DNA of 64,000 bases, taken from Bradyrhizobium betae (GTDB taxonomy: Bacteria > Pseudomonadota > Alphaproteobacteria > Rhizobiales > Xanthobacteraceae). The notes beneath the pieces were generated by a model. That model did no database searches. It saw nothing but the letters and a program-made list of their open reading frames with translations, and was not told where the DNA came from. The position numbers were made by a program, and so were the translations under genes. Positions 11,009 through 19,437 of the stretch are shown piece by piece. Location: contig NZ_MZXW01000005.1 in NCBI RefSeq assembly GCF_004123905.1, forward strand, positions 124,001 through 188,000, given 5' to 3'. Each line of letters starts with the position of its first letter. The stretch's first letter is position 1.

Positions 11009-11066
11009 GGCAGCCTTCGCCACCATAGGCTCGCCGAGCCGAAGCTGGCGGAGCCGGCGAAGGCTG
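11009..11066. repeat. imperfect inverted repeat abutting the tRNA-like element
   Basis: CAGCCTTCGCC near 11012 and GGCGAAGGCTG near 11056 are reverse complements separated by a GC-rich spacer. The right arm touches the CCA end of the tRNA-like sequence. It may be a terminator-like fold or a dispersed repeat. Confidence 0.5.
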
Positions 11067-11140
11067 GAGACCCGGCCTGGATTTGAACCAGGATAAAGAG
11101 CGATGCACCGCCCTCGCGTAGACGCTTCCGCCACCGGGCC
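11065..11140 (-). tRNA. tRNA-like element or atypical/decayed tRNA
   Basis: Read on the minus strand this is 76 bases, exactly tRNA length with CCA encoded. The acceptor stem pairs over seven positions (GGCCCGG with CCGGGTC, one G-U). The T arm is perfect: CCTGG, loop TTCAAAT, CCAGG. The anticodon arm pairs as AGGGC/GCTCT or AGGGCG/CGCTCT with a non-standard loop around TGCA (6 or 8 bases). The D arm has only three pairs and lacks the conserved GG. I cannot assign an amino acid; GCA (Cys) or TGC (Ala) are possible readings. It may be a pseudogene, or a functional oddity. Confidence 0.45.
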
Positions 11141-11212
11141 GTTGCAATCATTGCCGATCGGGCTGCGACAAGCCACCTCAGCCAATTGTTATGCTTAACG
11201 GACCCAAGAAGC

Positions 11213-11914
11213 CTAACGGACCAGAGGCGGCCGCGCGATGATGGTCATGCGCCAGCGATTATGGCCGATATTGGTGTGCGCGCGCTGTGCCGCAAAGCCT
11301 GCCGCGGTGAGCTTTGCGAGGATCTCGTCCTCGCTGTAGCGCTGCAGCCCGATGCGCGAGCGCAGATGACGGTAGTCCGACAGCGCGGTGCTGATCAATC
11401 CGACCAGCGCGTCCTTCAGGAAGCCGTGACGCAGGCCGAAGCTGAGCAGCGCCATCACATCCCTGAACATGCCGACATTGGGCTGCAAGATATCGCCGAG
11501 CACCAGCTTTCCGGACGGGGTCAGGATGCGGCGAATGTTGAGCAGCGCGGCATCGAGTTCCGCCGGCGTCATGTATTGCGCGACTGAGTTCATGACGACG
11601 AGGTCGATCGACTGATCCTGCATCTTGCGGACGTCGTCGAGCGAGCGGACGCGGATTTTCGTGTTCGGCGCAAACCGCGCGATCAGCCGGCCGCGTACGC
11701 CGGGGGCGGGCTCGGCGAGGATCAGCTTGCCGCAGGCCGATGCTACCTGGCTCGCCGACAGCGCCTCGCCGCAGGCATAGTCCAGCACCGTCGCCTCGGG
11801 CGAGGAGATGTAGCCGACGATGTCCCGCGCGATGATCTGGAAGTGCAAATCGCGATGCAGCTTGCTGACATAGATCGTATGCGTGGAGTCGTAATAATCG
11901 ATCCAATCGTCCAT
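11213..11914 (-). CDS. class I SAM-dependent methyltransferase
   Basis: The 233-residue protein has a Rossmann-type methyltransferase core: motif I TVLDYACGEAL near residues 42-52, an acidic LILAEPAPG strand, and VVMNSVAQYM in the position of motif IV, followed by LTPSGKLVLGDIL. The N-terminus (MDDWIDYYDSTHTIYV) and the pattern of the C-terminus suggest a small-molecule methyltransferase; the substrate is unknown. It is divergent from dps across a 104-base region containing a perfect 9-bp palindrome. Confidence 0.8.
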   Translation of the reverse strand: MDDWIDYYDSTHTIYVSKLHRDLHFQIIARDIVGYISSPEATVLDYACGEALSASQVASACGKLILAEPAPGVRGRLIARFAPNTKIRVRSLDDVRKMQDQSIDLVVMNSVAQYMTPAELDAALLNIRRILTPSGKLVLGDILQPNVGMFRDVMALLSFGLRHGFLKDALVGLISTALSDYRHLRSRIGLQRYSEDEILAKLTAAGFAAQRAHTNIGHNRWRMTIIARPPLVR

Positions 11915-11928
11915 GGTATCCCGCCCGG

Positions 11929-11948
11929 CGGTTCCTATCTAGGAACCG
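11929..11948. promoter_or_regulatory. perfect 9-bp palindrome overlapping the dps -35 element
   Basis: CGGTTCCTA and TAGGAACCG are exact complements around TC. The right arm contains the GGAAC of the stress promoter, so a protein bound here would block or modulate that promoter. Confidence 0.5.
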
Positions 11949-11966
11949 CGCTGCCCGCCTTGCGTT
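11942..11966 (+). promoter_or_regulatory. general stress response (EcfG-type) promoter of dps
   Basis: GGAAC (11942-11946), a 16-base spacer and CGTT (11963-11966) match the known alphaproteobacterial EcfG consensus GGAAC-N16/17-CGTT. A start near 11973 leaves a leader of about 45 bases before the dps GTG. Confidence 0.7.
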
Positions 11967-12018
11967 AGGGGTGCGACAGCGCGCCGTCAATGTCCGCGTC
12001 CTAACAGGAAGGTCTCCC

Positions 12019-12543
12019 GTGAGCAAAACCAACAATAAGGTCTCGCCCGATCTCGACACCCCCACAGATCTGCAGCCCGATGGGGTCAAGAAGGTTTCCG
12101 AGGCGCTCAACGTGCTTCTGGCCGATGCATTTGCGCTGTATCTGAAGACCAAGAATTTCCACTGGCACATCAGCGGCCGGCATTTTCGCGACTACCACCT
12201 GCTGCTCGACGAGCAGTCGGACCAGATCTTCGCCACCACCGACCAACTCGCCGAGCGCGTCCGCAAGATCGGCGGCACGACGCTGAAGTCGATCGGCCAG
12301 GTCGCAAAGCTCCAGACCATCAAGGACAACAACGAGGATTACGTTCCGCCGCGCGAGATGCTGCGCGAGCTGATGCAGGACAACAAGCACGTCACGGCCG
12401 CGATGCGCAAGGCGCACGAGGTCTGCGACGAGGCCGGCGACGTCGCCAGCGCCAGCATTTTGGAAAACTTCATCGACGAGACCGAGCGCCGGACCTGGTT
12501 CCTGTTCGAAGCGACAAGACAGGAAGGCGGCAACGAGGCGTAA
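12019..12543 (+). CDS. dps: Dps, DNA-protecting ferritin-like protein
   Basis: From the GTG at 12019, six bases after AGGAAGG, the protein is 174 residues. The Dps intersubunit ferroxidase residues are all visible at canonical spacing: H48 (KNFHWH), H60 and D64 (DYHLLLDE), D75 and E79 (TTDQLAE). Dps forms a dodecamer that binds DNA, oxidises Fe2+ with peroxide and stores iron. The extended N-terminus with lysines (SKTNNKVS) fits DNA binding. An EcfG-type promoter lies just upstream, consistent with stress induction. Confidence 0.93.
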   Translation: MSKTNNKVSPDLDTPTDLQPDGVKKVSEALNVLLADAFALYLKTKNFHWHISGRHFRDYHLLLDEQSDQIFATTDQLAERVRKIGGTTLKSIGQVAKLQTIKDNNEDYVPPREMLRELMQDNKHVTAAMRKAHEVCDEAGDVASASILENFIDETERRTWFLFEATRQEGGNEA

Positions 12544-12552
12544 GGGCAGTGT

Positions 12553-12642
12553 GTAGGGTGGGTTAGCTGAAGGCGTAACCCACCACTGTGTATTTTCGCG
12601 GAAGCAGAAGAGGGTGGGTTACGCTTCGCTAACCCACCCTAC
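12553..12642. repeat. inverted repeat element of the GTAGGGTGGGTTAGC type
   Basis: GTAGGGTGGGTTAGC (12553-12567) is mirrored exactly by the right arm at 12628-12642. An inner AGGGTGGGTTA/TAACCCACCCT dyad at 12611-12640 gives a second possible hairpin. It lies between dps and the convergent cupin gene and may also terminate transcription. Confidence 0.8.
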
Positions 12643-12667
12643 AGCACTACGACACCTGCGCTCTTGG

Positions 12668-13189
12668 CTATCGCCACAACCGCATCAACGCCCCATCCTT
12701 GCCCGTGACGGGATCAGCCGGCGGCAGCGCAACCTTTGGAATCGTCTTCAGCGCTTTCGCGTGGTTCTCCGGCGTAGCGCGGGTGATCTCCATCTTGCTG
12801 CCCGGCGGATAAGCGCCGATCACGCAGAAATCGCCGCTCGCCTTGATGCATTGATGCCCCGTGCCTGCGGGGAGAATCGCGACATCGCCGGCTTTGATCT
12901 CCAGCTCCTGGCCATGATCGCCGCCGAAGCGGACGAGGGCGCTGCCACGCGCGACGCCGAGCACCTCGTGCACGGTCGCGTGATAGTGCAGATAATCGTA
13001 GACGCCATTGCGCCACGTGCCGCCCCAGCCGTTCGCTTCGAACAGGTTTTCGATCGTCTCTTCCGGCTGCTTTGGATCCAGCTTCACCACTGCCTGGTAG
13101 ACCAGGAAGGGAAGGATGTTGTTCGGCACGAGCCCGTCATCCTCGAAGACGATGGCGAGCGGTTCGGCATTGTCGCGAACAGCGGACAT
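12668..13189 (-). CDS. cupin-domain protein
   Basis: The 173-residue protein carries a single cupin barrel with YDYLHYHATVHEVLGVARGSA (read as cupin motif 1) and GDVAILPAGTGHQCIKASGDF (motif 2). The H-H-E and final H needed for metal binding are present. The closest family I recognise is the YjlB-like cupins, whose function is not established. No operon partner is evident; it is convergent with dps across a repeat and 207 bases downstream of carA. Confidence 0.75.
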   Translation of the reverse strand: MSAVRDNAEPLAIVFEDDGLVPNNILPFLVYQAVVKLDPKQPEETIENLFEANGWGGTWRNGVYDYLHYHATVHEVLGVARGSALVRFGGDHGQELEIKAGDVAILPAGTGHQCIKASGDFCVIGAYPPGSKMEITRATPENHAKALKTIPKVALPPADPVTGKDGALMRLWR

Positions 13190-13236
13190 GGCTGGGCTCC
13201 GGAAGAAGACCGTGCACTGTTAACCGACGTCGCCCG

Positions 13237-13382
13237 GATTGCGTTCCTCTCGTGTCCCGGACGCGATGCAGCGCGAAGCGGTGCGTCGCTGAGCCGGGAC
13301 CCAGAAATGCCGGCATGGGCCCCGGTTCAGCAGCGCATCACGCCGCGAAGAGCGGCGCGCTGCATTGCGCCCGGGGCACGCA
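13237..13382. repeat. dispersed repeat between carA and the cupin gene
   Basis: The stretch is built of complementary GC-rich blocks (CGTGTCCCGG against CCGGGAC, GCGCGCTGCATTGCGCCCGGGGCACG) sharing vocabulary with 4731-4792. No coding potential is seen. Confidence 0.6.
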
Positions 13383-13396
13383 GGAGAAAGCGCGGC

Positions 13397-14587
13397 TTAC
13401 GCGCTCTTGTTCTGCCGCATCAGATCCGCAAAGCGCTGGAACAGATAGTGCGAGTCGCGCGGGCCTGGCGATGCTTCCGGGTGGTACTGCACCGAGAACA
13501 CCGGCTTGCCGTCGAGCTGGATGCCGCAATTGGATCCGTCGAATAGCGAGATGTGGGTCTGCGTCGCGCCCTTCGGCAGCGTGTTCTCGTCCACGGCAAA
13601 GCCGTGATTCATCGAGGTGATCTCGACCTTGCCGGTGGTCTCGTCCTTCACGGGATGATTGGCGCCGTGATGGCCCTGATGCATCTTCTTGGTCTTGGCG
13701 CCGACGGCGAGGCCGAGCATCTGGTGGCCCAGACAAATCCCGAAGGTCGGTGTGCCCGACTTGATGACGTCCCGGATCACAGGCACGGCATATTTGCCGG
13801 TCGCGGCCGGATCGCCCGGACCGTTCGACAGGAACACGCCGTCCGGCTTCATCGCCAGAATGTCTTCGGATGAGGTCGTCGCCGGCACAACCGTCACCTT
13901 GCAGCCGACGCCGGCGAGCAGGCGCAGGATGTTGCGCTTGATGCCGTAGTCGATGGCGACGACGTTGAACTCGGTCTTGTCCTGGCGGCCAAAGCCCTTG
14001 TCCCACAGCCAAGGCGTCTCGTCCCAGGTGAAGCGCTGGCCGGAGGTGACCATCGGCACGAGGTCCATGCCCTCGAGGCCGGGCCATTCGCGCGCTTCTT
14101 CCTTCAGCCCATGCAAATCGAACTCGCCGTCCTTGGCGTGCGCGATCACGGCGTTGGGCATGCCCTTGCTGCGGATCAGCGCAGTCAGCGCACGGGTGTC
14201 GATGCCGGAGAGGCCGATGATGCCGCGCGCCTTCAGCCACTGGTCGAGGTGCTTGGTCGCGCGGTAGTTCGAGGGATCGGTGATCGCGGTGCGCAGGATC
14301 ACGCCGCGCGCGCCTGGTGTCGCTGCCATGTTCACCGTCTCGATATCTTCCTCGTTGGTACCGACATTGCCGATATGCGGGAAGGTGAAGGTAATGAGCT
14401 GGCCGGCATAGGAAGGATCGGTGAGGATCTCCTCATAGCCGGTCATCGCGGTGTTGAAGCAGACCTCACCGACGGCTTGGCCTTCGGCGCCGAGACCAAA
14501 GCCCTCCAGCACCGTGCCGTCGGCAAGCACCAACAGCGCGGTCGGTTTGTGGTCCGGCCAAGCGGGATCATTGTCATGTTGTGTCAT
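13397..14587 (-). CDS. carA: carbamoyl-phosphate synthase, small (glutaminase) subunit
   Basis: The 396-residue protein is the usual CarA length. The N-terminal domain interacts with CarB; the C-terminal class I glutamine amidotransferase domain shows SNGPGDP, the nucleophile elbow FGICLGHQ and the catalytic His/Glu in VQYHPEASPGP. It hydrolyses glutamine and channels ammonia to CarB. It is transcribed in the same direction as carB but is 4.2 kb away, so the two are not a simple operon here. Confidence 0.97.
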   Translation of the reverse strand: MTQHDNDPAWPDHKPTALLVLADGTVLEGFGLGAEGQAVGEVCFNTAMTGYEEILTDPSYAGQLITFTFPHIGNVGTNEEDIETVNMAATPGARGVILRTAITDPSNYRATKHLDQWLKARGIIGLSGIDTRALTALIRSKGMPNAVIAHAKDGEFDLHGLKEEAREWPGLEGMDLVPMVTSGQRFTWDETPWLWDKGFGRQDKTEFNVVAIDYGIKRNILRLLAGVGCKVTVVPATTSSEDILAMKPDGVFLSNGPGDPAATGKYAVPVIRDVIKSGTPTFGICLGHQMLGLAVGAKTKKMHQGHHGANHPVKDETTGKVEITSMNHGFAVDENTLPKGATQTHISLFDGSNCGIQLDGKPVFSVQYHPEASPGPRDSHYLFQRFADLMRQNKSA

Positions 14588-14733
14588 GAGCCCGGTTCAT
14601 AGTCTCCGCAGACGCCGGCGTCAAAGCGGAGATGCGCCGATTCACATGCGTTTTTGCATATTTGACAGCCCGTCTCGGGCACTTAAGCTCGGCGGCACAA
14701 TTTCCGGCAAATTCCTGGGCTCGCGAGGCAATA

Positions 14734-15435
14734 ATGGACCAGACCACCCCGATTCTGCTGGTTCCGGGGCTGGCCTCCTCGGCCCGGATCTATGCCCCTG
14801 TCATCCCGGCGCTGTGGCGGTTCGGCCCGGTGATGGTCGCCAACCATATCCGCGATGACAGCATGGCGGCGATCGCCCGGCGGGTGCTGAGCGAGGCGCC
14901 GCCCCGGTTCGCGCTTGCCGGCCATTCCATGGGCGGCTACATCGCGCTCGAGATCATGCGTCAGGCGCCCGAGCGGGTTTTGAAGCTCGCACTGATCAAC
15001 ACCCAGGCCCGGCCCGATACGCCGGAGGCGACCGCGCGCCGCCGCGGCCTGATGGAGCGGGCGAAGCGCGGCGAGTTGCGCGCCGCGCGCGAGGAGATGT
15101 TTCCCGAATTGGTGCATCCCTCGCGCCGCGACGACATGTCGATCCGCCGGCTCGTTCATGAGCAGGGCGAGGACGTCGGCATCGAAGGTTATCTCCGCCA
15201 GCAGACCGCGATCATCGCGCGGGTGGATTCGCGGCCGACGCTTTCGACGATCAAATGCCCGACGCTGGTGCTGACCGGCGATCAGGACAACACCATTCCG
15301 AATGCGTTCTCGAAGGAAATGGTGGAGCGCATTGCCGGCGCAAGGCTCGTGATCCTCGATCGCTGCGGGCACCTGCCGCAGCCGGAGCAGCCGGAAGCCA
15401 CAGCGCGGGCACTCGCCGAATGGCTCGAGGGCTGA
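14734..15435 (+). CDS. alpha/beta-fold hydrolase
   Basis: The 233-residue protein has the nucleophile elbow GHSMGG (near residue 70), a late aspartate in LVLTGDQDNTIP and the catalytic histidine in CGHLPQPEQP. The start at 14734 follows GAGG; the upstream extension is not conserved-looking. No signal peptide is seen, so it is probably a cytosolic esterase or C-C hydrolase of unknown substrate. It is divergent from carA with a 146-base gap. Confidence 0.8.
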   Translation: MDQTTPILLVPGLASSARIYAPVIPALWRFGPVMVANHIRDDSMAAIARRVLSEAPPRFALAGHSMGGYIALEIMRQAPERVLKLALINTQARPDTPEATARRRGLMERAKRGELRAAREEMFPELVHPSRRDDMSIRRLVHEQGEDVGIEGYLRQQTAIIARVDSRPTLSTIKCPTLVLTGDQDNTIPNAFSKEMVERIAGARLVILDRCGHLPQPEQPEATARALAEWLEG

Positions 15436-15444
15436 GCCGCGAGC

Positions 15445-15810
15445 TCACCCGCAATAGGCGGCCTTGGTCCACAGCGGCAGGAGGAGGCCCACCATGACAA
15501 TATCGATCAGGTAAAGGGCGCGCCTTGCCCTCGGCGAGACTGGCTTCGTTGAGTGCTCGCCTTCATAGACCACGAGCGGATTGAAATTCGTCTCCCAGCC
15601 GAGCCTGTAGGTCAGCAAGGAGATAAAGTCGTAGACTGGCAGGTACAGCAAGAGGGTCAGAAACAGGCCATTCACGGCCATGGCGAGCCCGGTGGAGCTG
15701 GTCTCGCTCGCAAAGCCCGGCAGCGTGTCGCAGGCGTAGGGGCCGAAGCGGCTTCCCCAGAGCACCCCGACGCAGACCGCCAGCATGGCGAGATGCTTTC
15801 CGGTCTTCAT
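15445..15810 (-). CDS. small membrane protein of unknown function
   Basis: The 121-residue protein starts at ATG 15810 (MKTGKHLAMLAVCVGVLWG). It has an N-terminal hydrophobic segment, a middle one (GLAMAVNGLFLTLLLYLPVY) and a C-terminal one (YLIDIVMVGLLLPLW), so about three spans. Two cysteines (YACD and AAYCG at the end) may face the periplasm. I recognise no family. It is convergent with the hydrolase and divergent from the YqeY gene. Confidence 0.6.
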   Translation of the reverse strand: MKTGKHLAMLAVCVGVLWGSRFGPYACDTLPGFASETSSTGLAMAVNGLFLTLLLYLPVYDFISLLTYRLGWETNFNPLVVYEGEHSTKPVSPRARRALYLIDIVMVGLLLPLWTKAAYCG

Positions 15811-15896
15811 GCAAGCACCTATATTGAGCCCGGATCTTGTTGTAGACCACGAGTCTTTCCGGACTGTTTCCAAGACAGGTTTGAAGTGAGGCGATC

Positions 15897-16352
15897 ATGC
15901 TGCGCGACGACATCAACAATGCGGTCAAGGAGGCCATGAAGGCCAAGGACGAGCGCAAGCTCTCCACGCTGCGCATGGTCAACTCGACCATCAAGAACGC
16001 CGACATCGACGCCCGCGGGCAGGGCAAGCCGCCGCTGAGCGATGCCGATCTGCTCGGTGTGTTTCAGAAGATGATCAAGCAGCGCCAGGAATCGGTCGAG
16101 CTCTACGACAAGGGCGGCCGCGCCGAGCTCGCCGCGCAGGAGCGCGAGGAGATCGCGGTGATCTCGGCCTACCTGCCGAAGCAGATGGCGGACGACGAGG
16201 TCAAGAAGGCGATTGCGGACGCGATCGCCGAGACGGGCGCCGCCGGCATGAAGGACATGGGCAAGGTGATCGCGGTGCTGCGCGCGAAGTACGCGGGACA
16301 GATGGATTTCGGCAAGGCGTCTGGCCTCGTGAAGGCAGCGCTGTCGGGCTAG
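15897..16352 (+). CDS. GatB/YqeY domain protein
   Basis: The 151-residue protein matches the stand-alone YqeY family: N-terminal helical bundle beginning MLRDDINNAVKEAMKAKDERKLSTLR, the central REEIAVISAYLPKQM and C-terminal GKVIAVLRAKYAGQMDFGKAS. The domain is related to the tRNA-binding tail of GatB amidotransferase, so a tRNA- or translation-related role is usually inferred. Alphaproteobacteria often carry it near carA and dnaG-rpoD, as in this window. Confidence 0.9.
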   Translation: MLRDDINNAVKEAMKAKDERKLSTLRMVNSTIKNADIDARGQGKPPLSDADLLGVFQKMIKQRQESVELYDKGGRAELAAQEREEIAVISAYLPKQMADDEVKKAIADAIAETGAAGMKDMGKVIAVLRAKYAGQMDFGKASGLVKAALSG

Positions 16353-16355
16353 CTG

Positions 16356-16500
16356 CTTACCCTCCCCTTGAGGGGTCCGGGACGAGCGTAGCTCGCCCGT
16401 GGGTCGATCGCGCGTAGCGCGAGCGGGGTGGGGTGATCTCTCCACTCGGGCACTGCTTCAATGGAGAGACTGTCACCCCACCGGCACCTTTGATGCGGCG
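16356..16500. repeat. dispersed intergenic repeat
   Basis: The stretch contains CTTACCCTCCCCTTGAGGGG, GAGCGTAGCTCGC and GCGCGTAGCGCG dyads, then GGGGTGGGGTGA mirrored by TCACCCCACC. The opening resembles the dyad at 675-710. No gene is seen. Confidence 0.7.
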
Positions 16501-16547
16501 CGCATCCGGTCTACTCTCCACCGAGAGAAACAATCGGGAGGCAACCG

Positions 16548-17684
16548 ATGACCGCCGTCAAACCGTTTCGCATCGCCATCAGCGACGACGTCCTCTCCGA
16601 CCTGAAGTCGCGGCTCGCCCGCACGCGCTGGCCCGAGGCGGAGCTGGTAGATGACTGGAGCCAGGGCGCGCCGCTGAAATGGATCCAGGAGATCTGCGCC
16701 TATTGGGCTGATGGTTACGATTGGCGCGCCCGCGAGGCAAAGCTCAACCGCTTCGAGCAGTTCACCACCGAGATCGACGGGCTCGACATCCACTTCATCC
16801 ATGCCCGCTCGAAAGAGCCAAACGCACTGCCGCTGATCATCACGCATGGCTGGCCCGGCTCGATCGTGGAATTCCAGAAGGTGATCGCCCCGCTGGTCGA
16901 TCCCGTCGCGCATGGTGGTAATCCCGCTGATGCCTTCCACGTGATCTGCCCCTCACTGCCGGGCTTCGGCTTCTCCGCCAAGCCTAAGACCACCGGTTGG
17001 GGTGTCGATCGTATCGCTGCGACCTGGGCGAAGCTGATGGACCGGCTTGGCTACGCGCGTTACGGCGCGCAGGGCGGCGACTGGGGTTCGGCGGTGACGA
17101 CCTCGCTCGGTGCGCAGGACCCCACGCATTGCGCCGGCATCCACATCACGCTCGCCTTCAATTCGGCGCCAAAGGTCGAGGGCGAGCCGACGGCCGAAGA
17201 GAAGCGCGCGCTCGCCGGCCTCAAGCATTATGTCGATCTCGACTCCGGCTACTCAAAACAGCAATCGACGCGGCCGCAGACGCTCGGTTACGGCCTGACG
17301 GATTCGCCGAGCGGGCAGGCGGCGTGGATTTTGGAAAAGTTCTGGGCCTGGACCGATTGCAACGGGCACCCTGAGAACATTTTTGATAGGGACGAACTGC
17401 TCGACAACGTCATGCTCTATTGGGTGACCGGGACGGCGACCTCGTCCGCGCGGCTCTATTGGGAGAGTTTTGGCAAGCGCCGGACGACGCCGAAGGTCGG
17501 CGTGCCCACGGGGGTCGCCGTGTTCCCGAAGGAGATCATCACGCCGGTGCGGCGCTGGATGGAGCCGAACTTCCTGGACATCACCCATTGGAGCGAGATG
17601 GAGAAGGGCGGGCATTTCGCCGCATTCGAGCAGCCGGAGCTGTTCGTGCGGGATGTCAGGAAGTTTTTTGCGACGGTGCGGTAA
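16548..17684 (+). CDS. epoxide hydrolase (alpha/beta hydrolase with N-terminal EHN domain)
   Basis: The 378-residue protein begins with the N-terminal EH meander (PFRIAISDDVLSDLKSRLAR, TRWPE), then has the oxyanion motif HGWPGS, the nucleophile aspartate in AQGGDWGS and the catalytic His in EKGGHFAAFEQPE. Such enzymes open epoxides to diols through an alkyl-enzyme ester. No signal peptide is seen. Separated by a repeat from the acyl-CoA synthetase downstream, so a shared pathway is only a guess. Confidence 0.88.
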   Translation: MTAVKPFRIAISDDVLSDLKSRLARTRWPEAELVDDWSQGAPLKWIQEICAYWADGYDWRAREAKLNRFEQFTTEIDGLDIHFIHARSKEPNALPLIITHGWPGSIVEFQKVIAPLVDPVAHGGNPADAFHVICPSLPGFGFSAKPKTTGWGVDRIAATWAKLMDRLGYARYGAQGGDWGSAVTTSLGAQDPTHCAGIHITLAFNSAPKVEGEPTAEEKRALAGLKHYVDLDSGYSKQQSTRPQTLGYGLTDSPSGQAAWILEKFWAWTDCNGHPENIFDRDELLDNVMLYWVTGTATSSARLYWESFGKRRTTPKVGVPTGVAVFPKEIITPVRRWMEPNFLDITHWSEMEKGGHFAAFEQPELFVRDVRKFFATVR

Positions 17685-17698
17685 CTACGCACTCAGAC

Positions 17699-17788
17699 GT
17701 CACGCCCGGGCTTGTCCCGAGCATCCACGCGCTTAAAGTGGCCGCCAAGCAAGAAGAACGTGGATGGCCGGGACGAGCCCGGCCATGA
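17699..17788. repeat. inverted repeat element
   Basis: GTCACGCCCGGGCTTGTCCC at the left is the approximate complement of GGGACGAGCCCGGCCATGAC at the right. It sits between the epoxide hydrolase and acyl-CoA synthetase genes, so it may separate their transcripts. Confidence 0.7.
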
Positions 17789-17817
17789 CGCCGAGAATAC
17801 GGAAACGATCCAAGCCC

Positions 17818-19428
17818 ATGCTGACCGAAGCCACAACCTACGACGAGCTTTACCGCAACTTCCGCTGGGACGTTCCGGCGCGCTTCAACATGGCGGAGGC
17901 GTGCTGCGATCGCCATGCCGACGGCACCGGCCGCCTCGCGCTGCTCTATGTCGACGAGAACGGCGCGACCGCGCGCACCTCGTTCGACGAGGTCGCGGAG
18001 ATGTCGCGCCGCTTCGCCAATGTGCTGAAGGCGGATGGGCTCGGCCGCGGCGACCGGCTCGCGGTATTTTTGTCGCAGTCGCTGGAGCTGCCGGTCGCGC
18101 ATATGGCGGCGTTCCGTTCGGCGATGATCTCGATCCCGCTGTTTGCACTGTTCGGCGAGGACGCGCTGGAATTCCGTCTGTCGAACTCGCAGGCCAAGGC
18201 GATCGTCACCGACGAGGGCGGCTGGGAGAAGCTCGCAAAAATCCGCGACCGGCTGCCGGACCTGAAGAGCGTCTATATAGTCGGCGAGCGCGCGCCATCA
18301 GGCACGAAATCGTTTTGGGATGCGGTCAAGGCTGCATCACCCGATTTCACGCGCATCGATACGTCATGCGATGATCCCGCCCTGATCATCTACACCTCGG
18401 GTACGACAGGCAATCCGAAGGGCGCGCTGCACGCGCACCGCGTGGTGCTTGGTCATCTCCCCAATGTCGAGATGTGCCACAACTTCCTGCCGCGCCCCGG
18501 CGATCTCATGTGGACGCCGGCGGACTGGGCCTGGATCGGCGGGCTCGTCAACGGCCTGTTCGCATTCTGGTATCACGGCATTCCCTTGGTCGGGCACCGT
18601 GCGCGAAAGTTCGAGCCGCAGGCGGCGATGCAGATGATGGCCGATCTCGGCGTGCGCAACGTCTTTCTGCCGCCGACGGCGCTCAAACTGATGCGGCAGG
18701 CCGGCGTGAAGCACTCCGGTGTGAAGCTGCGCAGCATTTTTACCGGCGGTGAATCCCTCGGCGGCGAACTCTTGGGCTGGGTGCGCGAGACTTTTGGAAT
18801 CGACGCGCATGAAGTGTTCGGCCAGACCGAGTGCAATCTCGTGATCGGCAGCAACTCCAATTTGTTTCCGATCCGACCGGGTTCGATGGGCAAGGCGACG
18901 CCGGGTTTTGATGTGCGCATCGTCAACGACAAGGGCGAGGAGCAGCCGAGGGGACAGCGCGGCATCATCGGCGTGCGTCAGCCGTGTCCGTGCACCATGA
19001 TCGAGTACTGGCGCAATCCGGACGCCACGGCGAAGAAATATGCCGGCGAATTCCTGCTGACCGGCGATCTCGGCGTGCAGGATGAGGACGGCTATTTCTG
19101 GTACGTCAGCCGCGAGGACGACGTCATCACCACCGCCGGCTACCGCGTCGGCCCGTCCGAGATCGAGCACACGCTGATGAAGCATCCGTCAGTGGCGATG
19201 GCGGCGGTGGTCGGCATTCCCGATCCGATCCGCACCGAATCGATCAAGGCCTGGATCGTGTTGCGCCCGGGCTTTGCACCCGGCGATGCGCTCGCCCGCG
19301 AGATCCAGGAGTTTGTGAAAGTGCAGCTCGCCGCGCATGAATATCCGCGCTTCGTCGAGTTCGCGGAGACGCTGCCGATGACCGCCACGGGAAAGGTGCT
19401 CCGGCGCGAGCTGCGGGCGAGAGGTTAG
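17818..19428 (+). CDS. acyl-CoA synthetase, AMP-forming
   Basis: The 536-residue protein is an ANL-superfamily enzyme that activates a carboxylate with ATP and CoA. Motifs in order: P-loop-like YTSGTTGNPKGAL, the FGQTECNLV block, LLTGDLGVQDEDGYF hinge region, GYRVGPSEIEHTLMKHP and the C-terminal catalytic lysine in TGKVLRRELRAR. The sequence is closest in feel to medium-chain/propionyl or acetyl-type synthetases. Start at 17818 (MLTEATTYDEL) avoids translating the upstream repeat. A MarR gene follows 9 bases later, so an operon is likely. Confidence 0.88.
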   Translation: MLTEATTYDELYRNFRWDVPARFNMAEACCDRHADGTGRLALLYVDENGATARTSFDEVAEMSRRFANVLKADGLGRGDRLAVFLSQSLELPVAHMAAFRSAMISIPLFALFGEDALEFRLSNSQAKAIVTDEGGWEKLAKIRDRLPDLKSVYIVGERAPSGTKSFWDAVKAASPDFTRIDTSCDDPALIIYTSGTTGNPKGALHAHRVVLGHLPNVEMCHNFLPRPGDLMWTPADWAWIGGLVNGLFAFWYHGIPLVGHRARKFEPQAAMQMMADLGVRNVFLPPTALKLMRQAGVKHSGVKLRSIFTGGESLGGELLGWVRETFGIDAHEVFGQTECNLVIGSNSNLFPIRPGSMGKATPGFDVRIVNDKGEEQPRGQRGIIGVRQPCPCTMIEYWRNPDATAKKYAGEFLLTGDLGVQDEDGYFWYVSREDDVITTAGYRVGPSEIEHTLMKHPSVAMAAVVGIPDPIRTESIKAWIVLRPGFAPGDALAREIQEFVKVQLAAHEYPRFVEFAETLPMTATGKVLRRELRARG

Positions 19429-19437
19429 CGTCAGACA

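Noticed and set aside
11065..11140. acceptor half of a two-piece tmRNA
   Set aside because: Alphaproteobacterial tmRNA acceptor pieces do not carry a full 76-base cloverleaf-length unit, and no tag-coding piece is visible nearby.
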